From positions 1-41,931 of IMG/VR virus record IMGVR_UViG_3300014962_000015: a stretch of 41,931 nt of DNA; one strand, given 5' to 3'. Positions 38,297-41,931 of this stretch are shown here, piece after piece. The notes under the pieces are model-generated. The model was not told where the DNA came from, ran no database searches, and saw only the letters and a list, made by a program, of their open reading frames with translations. Source of the stretch: a virus. Both the position numbers and the translations under genes were made by a program. How positions within the stretch are numbered: the first letter of the stretch is position 1; each line of letters begins with the position of its first letter.

Positions 38297-38814
38297 CAGA
38301 AACACCCCGTCCCAGGGACAGTCGGTAACCAATGCTTCGCACCCTTACCGTGCCTCCACACAACCCAAAACGCTTGGTCCTGCCAGAACCTCGACCATTG
38401 ATTCACTTCATGCCGTGACAAGACACGGAACATTCGGTTCGCGGCAGTCTTCCCGTAGTCGTGGCGGGTTTCTTTCTTCATCATCCACGCCAGTGACACG
38501 GGCCAACGGTTGCTTGCCATGAACTGATACGTGCCGCCATCGGACAGCATGTATTGAAAATGTGATTCCCTCGTCCCAATGCACTTGCGGATAGGTTCGG
38601 TTCGTTTGTCGAACCATCTCCCCCTGTATGAGGACGGTTCGTATCCACGGTGCGTCTCGTGACTGTGCTTCCGCAGCAGCTCGGGCATGACTGCCCCCGT
38701 GACGGGTCGAGGCTCAGCGTGGACACTCGTGGCGATCAACGCCACCGACAGCACCCCCAAGAACCCAGCCAACACCAGCAACGCCTTATCCCTCGATGAC
38801 AGCCTTTCTAGCAT
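38296..38814 (-). CDS. Membrane-anchored Rpf/transglycosylase-like protein
   Basis: I use ATG 38814, which overlaps the upstream stop; TTG 38829 or GTG 38823 would add 3-5 residues. Residues about 10-35 form a membrane anchor or signal peptide (KALLVLAGFLGVLSVALIAT). The extracellular part has the resuscitation-promoting-factor/lysozyme-like pattern CIGTRESHFQYMLSDGG with a catalytic Glu, then TYQFMASNRW and a Trp-rich C-terminus (FWQDQAFWVVWRHGKGAKHW). It could cleave glycan strands of actinobacterial peptidoglycan. Its place in an accessory cluster, away from the lysis genes, is notable. Confidence 0.7.
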   Translation of the reverse strand: MLERLSSRDKALLVLAGFLGVLSVALIATSVHAEPRPVTGAVMPELLRKHSHETHRGYEPSSYRGRWFDKRTEPIRKCIGTRESHFQYMLSDGGTYQFMASNRWPVSLAWMMKKETRHDYGKTAANRMFRVLSRHEVNQWSRFWQDQAFWVVWRHGKGAKHWLPTVPGTGCF

Positions 38815-38815
38815 G

Positions 38816-39241
38816 TCACGCACCGTCAATCAGTTTGATGTGATCCAGCGACAAGGACCAACCACGGATCTTGCGGACACGGGAACGTTCCTGCGCGGTC
38901 AAGCCACCGATCACCCCGTACTCAAACGACGCGATCCCCCACTCCCTGCACTCAACCAGTAGGTCGCAGCCCTCACACATGGCACACGCTGTCGCCATCA
39001 CGTTCTCGTACCCTTCCCCACCCCTGTCGGTGAAGAACATTTCCGGGTCCACTTGCCGGCACGGAACATCATTCGTGTACTCCGGTATCGGCATCGTCAC
39101 GCGGGTTACACCCGCTGATTTCGATACCCGTAACGGTTGTACGAGTGGGGTCCGGTAATGCTCAGGGTTGAACACTCGCTTACGCCAGTTGTCTACTTCG
39201 GTTTTCTTCACCCGCATGAGTGTCGGTCGTTCCATGTGCAT
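38816..39241 (-). CDS. WhiB-family Fe-S regulator
   Basis: The 141-residue protein starts at ATG 39241 with GGAG 8 nt upstream. It has the WhiB layout: a first Cys (PCRQVDPEMFF), then CAMCEGCDLLVECREW giving the other three ligands of a 4Fe-4S cluster, then a Gly-rich turn (YGVIGGLTAQER) and a basic C-terminus (RSRVRKIRGW). WhiB proteins bind sigma factor and alter transcription in actinobacteria. A phage copy may control host dormancy, superinfection or phage genes. The usual GxWGG turn appears as YGVIGG. Confidence 0.85.
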   Translation of the reverse strand: MHMERPTLMRVKKTEVDNWRKRVFNPEHYRTPLVQPLRVSKSAGVTRVTMPIPEYTNDVPCRQVDPEMFFTDRGGEGYENVMATACAMCEGCDLLVECREWGIASFEYGVIGGLTAQERSRVRKIRGWSLSLDHIKLIDGA

Positions 39242-39440
39242 TGCTTTTCTCCGTCCGTATTTGTTTGATCGTTTCTTCGTCCCAACCCAGCAGCTCGACT
39301 GCTTGCGCGGCATACGCTTTCGCCCACTTCGGCACATACGGCGGGGACCACGGCTGTTCGTGTTTCGCTTCGCAATAGGAGAGATAAAACTTGCGGCCCA
39401 AGAATCGGGTCACAAGTTGCTGCTCCTCAATGTGGTTCAC
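39180..39440 (-). CDS. 86-residue hypothetical protein
   Basis: It starts at GTG 39440, overlapping the upstream stop (GTGA). It has a helical N-terminus (IEEQQLVTRFLGRKFYL), an aromatic centre (WSPPYVPKWAKAYAAQAVEL) and a charged end. The last 62 nt overlap the WhiB gene in another frame, so its true end may be confirmed only by protein data. No family is recognised. Confidence 0.55.
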   Translation of the reverse strand: MNHIEEQQLVTRFLGRKFYLSYCEAKHEQPWSPPYVPKWAKAYAAQAVELLGWDEETIKQIRTEKSNAHGTTDTHAGEENRSRQLA

Positions 39441-39637
39441 TCCACTCCTTCGTCTTGCTCTTGCTTACGGATGATGTGGTCGGCGTGTGCCCTGACGCAG
39501 GGCCACGAGCAGAACCCTTGACTCGGTGCCATTCCTGGCGGGTCGAGGTGAATCCAGTTGTCGGGGTCGGTCCAACCTTCGTTGTTTTGGATTGACCCGC
39601 ACTTGTCGCAGGTGTAGGTGCTGACTGTTGAGATCAC
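39437..39637 (-). CDS. 66-residue zinc protein
   Basis: The start is GTG 39637, because AAGGAG lies 5 nt upstream. The protein has CDKC near residue 10, then GFCSWPC with a following RAHADH, so it could bind zinc through four Cys. The beginning (STVSTYTCDKCGSIQNNEGW) and the end are typical of small phage zinc fingers. It is coupled to the next gene downstream. Confidence 0.6.
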   Translation of the reverse strand: MISTVSTYTCDKCGSIQNNEGWTDPDNWIHLDPPGMAPSQGFCSWPCVRAHADHIIRKQEQDEGVE

Positions 39638-39774
39638 TTCTTCTCCTTGATGTCTGCGTCGGTGAACTGCCCGACCCCTGCGTCCCGTAATGCACGGGTG
39701 AGTGCTGCTTCCTGGTTTTTCGCTACGACGTTCACGATCAACGTGACCTCGTATTCGTGATACTTGGTGTCCAT
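39634..39774 (-). CDS. 46-residue small protein
   Basis: The ATG at 39774 follows AGGCAGGAAGAA and the stop overlaps the next start (GTGA). The peptide has a strand (YHEYEVTLIVNVVAK), then a helix (NQEAALTRALRDAG) and a Lys-rich end. It is the first gene of this sub-operon, directly after a promoter at 39819-39845. Its size and secondary structure fit a small DNA- or RNA-binding protein, but no family is recognised. Confidence 0.6.
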   Translation of the reverse strand: MDTKYHEYEVTLIVNVVAKNQEAALTRALRDAGVGQFTDADIKEKK

Positions 39775-39818
39775 TTCTTCCTGCCTCTCTGGTGACCATC
39801 TATTGCCTGGTCTTGACG

Positions 39819-39845
39819 TTGATACGTCCCGTTCTATGGTGTCAA
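39819..39845 (-). promoter_or_regulatory. Leftward promoter TTGACA-15-TATCAA
   Basis: On the minus strand TTGACA (39845-39840) is followed after 15 nt by TATCAA (39824-39819). This matches the box sequences and spacing of the regulator promoter at 30816-30842. It is 45 nt upstream of the ATG at 39774, after the methyltransferase remnant. No clear operator dyad is seen. Confidence 0.5.
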
Positions 39846-39848
39846 ATA

Positions 39849-41215
39849 CTAGCCATGCTGGGAGAGCTGTGTCTCATATTCGGTAATCAACACGCCGACA
39901 TATTCCGCAACGTTCACGGTGACGGCGTTCCCCATCTGCTTGTATCTATGTGAGTCAGCTTGCCCTGTGGTCCAGTTGTCGGGGAATCCTTGTAACCGTT
40001 CACACTCGACTGGGGTCAAACGTCGCACGACTGTGGTGGCCTCATGCACCGCCTCCACTTGCGCTGTGACTTCTGCTGATTGTGGGGATCGTGACGGGTT
40101 GTTGCTTGCGCTCAGCGTTGGTGCGACTGTCGCTATTGCTGGCGGCGAGGGGATACCCAAACCACTACCTACTTCCACGGTCGGTGACACGTTTACTGCG
40201 GGTGCGTCGTTACCACCACCCGTGGCATAGAACGCAATCACCAAGGTTCCACCTTGATTCGCCGCAGGATTCAAGCCCCCAGCATCCATCGTCTTAGTCG
40301 TGTCTTCTTCTTTCACGTAGAACCCCCCGTCAGGTCGGTCCTTGCGGCGACTGCCACCCCACGTTGTGTAGGTCACGAGGACGGTTGCTCGACTATCACC
40401 AGAATCAAAAGCGTTCAGAGTCGGACACACCCCCCCCTCTATCCATGTCTCAAAGTCCGTGTCGGATTGGGCACGTTTCGATTTCACAAACCAAGAAAAC
40501 GTCACCACACCAACTTGTTCTCTTGCACGTACTGATTACCTATTCCTTTGTAATCTCTGGCGCACAAGGTTCCTGTGATTGGGCCACCAATAGCAACGCT
40601 GTCTCCAGCTCGGGCGGCAGGGTTCTCCCCCTGCGTGTCGCCCTCCGCAGAATCCCCGCTGCTGCTTTCGCGCTCAACAAGTATTTCTCGTCCGTCGAAC
40701 TCTCCAGTATGTCCGACAATGAACACTCTCTTACGACGTTGGGGGACACCGTGGAACTGCGAGTCCAGCAAACGCCACTCGACGTGGCGATACCCTGCGT
40801 CTCCCAATGCAGCGATGACTGTCCCGAAATCGCGTCCCTTATTTGACGTATAAAGTCCGGCAACATTCTACAGCAGGACGTATCTCGACCCGACCGCTTC
40901 CGCGAAAGCGAGTGCGTCCCAGAACAAACCGGACCTGGAGCCGGCAAGACCAGCTCGTTTCCCTGCGACAGATAAGTCTTGGCAGGGGAATCCCCCGCAA
41001 ACAAGGTCAGTTCTTCCGACAAGCCCTTCCCCTCTCGCCCACTCAATCGCTGTCCTCACATCGTCATGGCGTGGTACGTCGGGCCAATGTTCAGCCAGTA
41101 CCCGCTGGCAGGCAGGGTCAATCTCTACCTGCCCGACACATTCCATGCCTGCCCGTTCCAGGCCAAGATCAAACCCGCCCACCCCAGCAAACAAGGACAC
41201 GAACCGTAACGTCAT
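39849..41215 (-). pseudogene. DNA cytosine-5 methyltransferase, broken
   Basis: From ATG 41215 the first 115 codons contain Dcm motifs: FVSLFAGVGGFDLGLERAG (SAM binding) and LVCGGFPCQDLS (PC motif with catalytic Cys). The next codon is TAG (40868-40870) exactly where the ENV motif Glu should be (RYVLL-stop-NVAGLY). The same frame then gives HGVPQRRKRVFIVG (motif VIII). It stops at 40502, and a -1 shift gives the missing middle and motifs IX-X (RRLTPVECERLQGFPDNW, YKQMGNAVTVNV) to 39849. A GTGA overlap at the shift could allow coupled translation of the last piece. A sequencing error is an alternative for each change. Confidence 0.8.
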
Positions 41216-41279
41216 AACTGACTATCATGTCACGCACTCCCCGAATCCTGGCACGACACGCCCATTAGTACGATGTCAA
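41216..41279 (-). promoter_or_regulatory. Upstream region of the methyltransferase
   Basis: On the minus strand TGATTGACA (complement of 41274-41282) repeats nine bases of the regulator operator at 30813-30821. GATAGT lies 6 nt before the methyltransferase ATG (41215), which fits a leaderless -10. The -35 position has no good match. A shared repressor target is possible. Confidence 0.4.
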
Positions 41280-41477
41280 TCACAGCCCCGTAGAAGGGCC
41301 AGAATCCGGCAGGTTCCCTACCCCCTCATGCGGGGTCAATGAGTCGTCTAACCCCCCTAGAATCAGGTTATCGAGGGCATACTGGGACAGCCCCAGGTTC
41401 ACGGCGTCGGCAACGTCCCTCTCCGGTATGAGGGCAAGCACCCTCGCAATATGGTCAGCGGCCCCACGCTTATCCAA
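41280..41477 (-). CDS. Small protein, duplicate copy 2
   Basis: The gene starts at TTG 41477 with AAGGAGG 10 nt upstream. The 65-residue protein begins L-DKRGAADHIARVLALIPERD, identical after its first residue to copy 1 at the window start, and continues VADAVNLGLSQYALDNLILG to a Gly/Pro-rich end. It is a helical protein of unknown function. The upstream gene is a membrane peptide, as in copy 1. Confidence 0.65.
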   Translation of the reverse strand: MDKRGAADHIARVLALIPERDVADAVNLGLSQYALDNLILGGLDDSLTPHEGVGNLPDSGPSTGL

Positions 41478-41482
41478 GATAG

Positions 41483-41578
41483 TCACCCCTCCTTCTGTGA
41501 TGTTACATACACGGCAAGCATATACACCCACGGGGCGCACCAGGCCACGGCAGCAACCACTTTCAGCAACGTCACCAT
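41483..41578 (-). CDS. 31-residue single-helix membrane peptide
   Basis: The ATG at 41578 overlaps the upstream stop (TGATG). It encodes MVTLLKVVAAVAWCAPWVYM and LAVYVTSQKEG, a single membrane helix with a short tail. It occupies the same place as the 37-residue peptide at 92-205, before the duplicated small gene. Its function is unknown. Confidence 0.6.
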   Translation of the reverse strand: MVTLLKVVAAVAWCAPWVYMLAVYVTSQKEG

Positions 41579-41802
41579 CACTCCTCCTCCTCTTCCCCGA
41601 AATACTCAACGTCCACATAGCTCGCAGACGCAAGCAGTTCACGAGGAATACCCGACTCCACAATCCAATCGGCGGCAAGATCAACCGCAGACTCAGAACA
41701 ACCAGCGTTCGCCGTGGCAGACAAGGTGCAGTAATCAAACACCCACGTCACTTTGCAGTTGTCCACGTCACCGAGCTGCCATTCAGTCACCATTGTGTTC
41801 AT
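41578..41802 (-). CDS. 74-residue acidic Cys-containing protein
   Basis: It starts at ATG 41802, which overlaps the upstream stop (a GTG three bases earlier is also in frame). The protein is acidic with a run of Glu at the end (YFGEEEEE). It contains Cys residues at FDYCTLSATANAGCSES that do not form a clear zinc pair. No family is recognised. It is the counterpart, by position, of the gene at 205-489. Confidence 0.6.
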   Translation of the reverse strand: MNTMVTEWQLGDVDNCKVTWVFDYCTLSATANAGCSESAVDLAADWIVESGIPRELLASASYVDVEYFGEEEEE

Positions 41803-41909
41803 CACGCCACGCTTCCCTCGTCAAGCTGCTTACCTAATTCCACGCAACCGCAAACCTGGCAATCGTTATCCACCCACCAATCCGGGTAACCGCAAGACTC
41901 ACACGTCAC
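41802..41909 (-). CDS. 35-residue zinc-ribbon protein
   Basis: The GTG at 41909 is preceded by AGGGGGGC. It encodes VTCESCGYPDWWVDNDCQVC and GCVELGKQLDEGSVA, two CxxC pairs 11 residues apart, a minimal zinc ribbon. Its end (KQLDEGSVA) and gene-end DNA match the end of the 123-residue gene at 1015-1386 (EQLADEGSVA). If the genome is circular, it directly follows the small gene that starts at position 63. Confidence 0.6.
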   Translation of the reverse strand: MTCESCGYPDWWVDNDCQVCGCVELGKQLDEGSVA

Positions 41910-41931
41910 GCCCCCCTCGCCTGCAAGCGGC

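Noticed and set aside
40868-40870. TAG as a reassigned sense codon or suppressor system
   Set aside because: TAG is used as a normal stop elsewhere, for example at the endolysin and Lsr2-like gene ends, and the tRNA-like element shows no CTA anticodon.
40540-41046. Alternative minus-strand frame over the methyltransferase
   Set aside because: It is out of frame with the Dcm motifs and has no coding features.
41415-41477. Terminal direct repeat linking the two window ends
   Set aside because: The match to 1-63 carries several substitutions within a coding region, so it is a diverged paralog and not a terminal redundancy.

Overview
The window reads as the essentially complete genome of a temperate, short-tailed (podovirus-like) phage of an actinobacterium. 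The actinobacterial host is inferred from a WhiB-family regulator (38816-39241), an Lsr2-like zinc protein (29351-29584), an Rpf-like muralytic protein (38296-38814), many GTG and TTG starts, and promoters that place a -10 box about 7 nt before the start codon (leaderless mRNAs). No host gene is visible. The two window ends join into an uninterrupted leftward operon, so the sequence is probably a circular or circularly permuted genome opened inside an accessory cluster. This is inference; no terminal redundancy is seen.

Layout. (1) 1-3156, minus strand: small accessory genes, many of them Cys-rich zinc-ribbon proteins or one-helix membrane peptides, plus two widespread phage families (the antitoxin-of-TA-stability-like family and the YQACE family). 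(2) 3157-3965: a non-coding, very structured region with a chain of hairpins and a T-rich terminator between divergent operons. (3) 3966-29181, plus strand: a long virion and lysis operon. It encodes a terminase with a fused TerS-like HTH, portal, several small proteins, a 1923-residue virion protein, three Gly-rich or helical internal proteins, a structured 380-nt gap with a tRNA-like element, scaffold, major capsid protein, connector and tail proteins, a fibre cassette, a lysis cassette (two holin-like membrane proteins and an amidase endolysin), and a large beta-rich tail nozzle candidate. There is no tape measure or major tail tube, which supports a short-tailed virion. (4) 29304-29338: bidirectional terminator. 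(5) 29351-31342: the lysogeny module, with an Lsr2-like protein, a tyrosine integrase, an attP core identical in form to a tRNA 3' end with CCA, and a divergent HTH regulator. (6) 31619-36981, plus strand: the replication operon, with a Cas4/RecB-like nuclease, zinc-ribbon protein, RecA-fold ATPase, resolvase-like nuclease, split DnaG-type primase, metallophosphoesterase and sigma-like factor. No DNA polymerase is encoded. (7) 36992-37054: a 20-residue hydrophobic ORF. (8) 37090-41909, minus strand: a second accessory cluster with WhiB, the Rpf-like protein, zinc ribbons and a DNA cytosine methyltransferase broken by an amber codon at its catalytic ENV glutamate and by a frameshift.

How it fits together. 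The HTH regulator and a small early gene share a dyad operator motif that overlaps their promoters, which suggests a lysogeny switch. The replication operon ends in a sigma-like factor that could turn on the late operon. The late operon starts behind a hairpin-rich leader, which suggests control by termination or antitermination. The most unusual features are that hairpin leader, the tRNA-like element before the scaffold gene, the duplicated gene module at the two window ends, the recurring sequences at gene junctions in the accessory clusters, the split primase and the broken methyltransferase.
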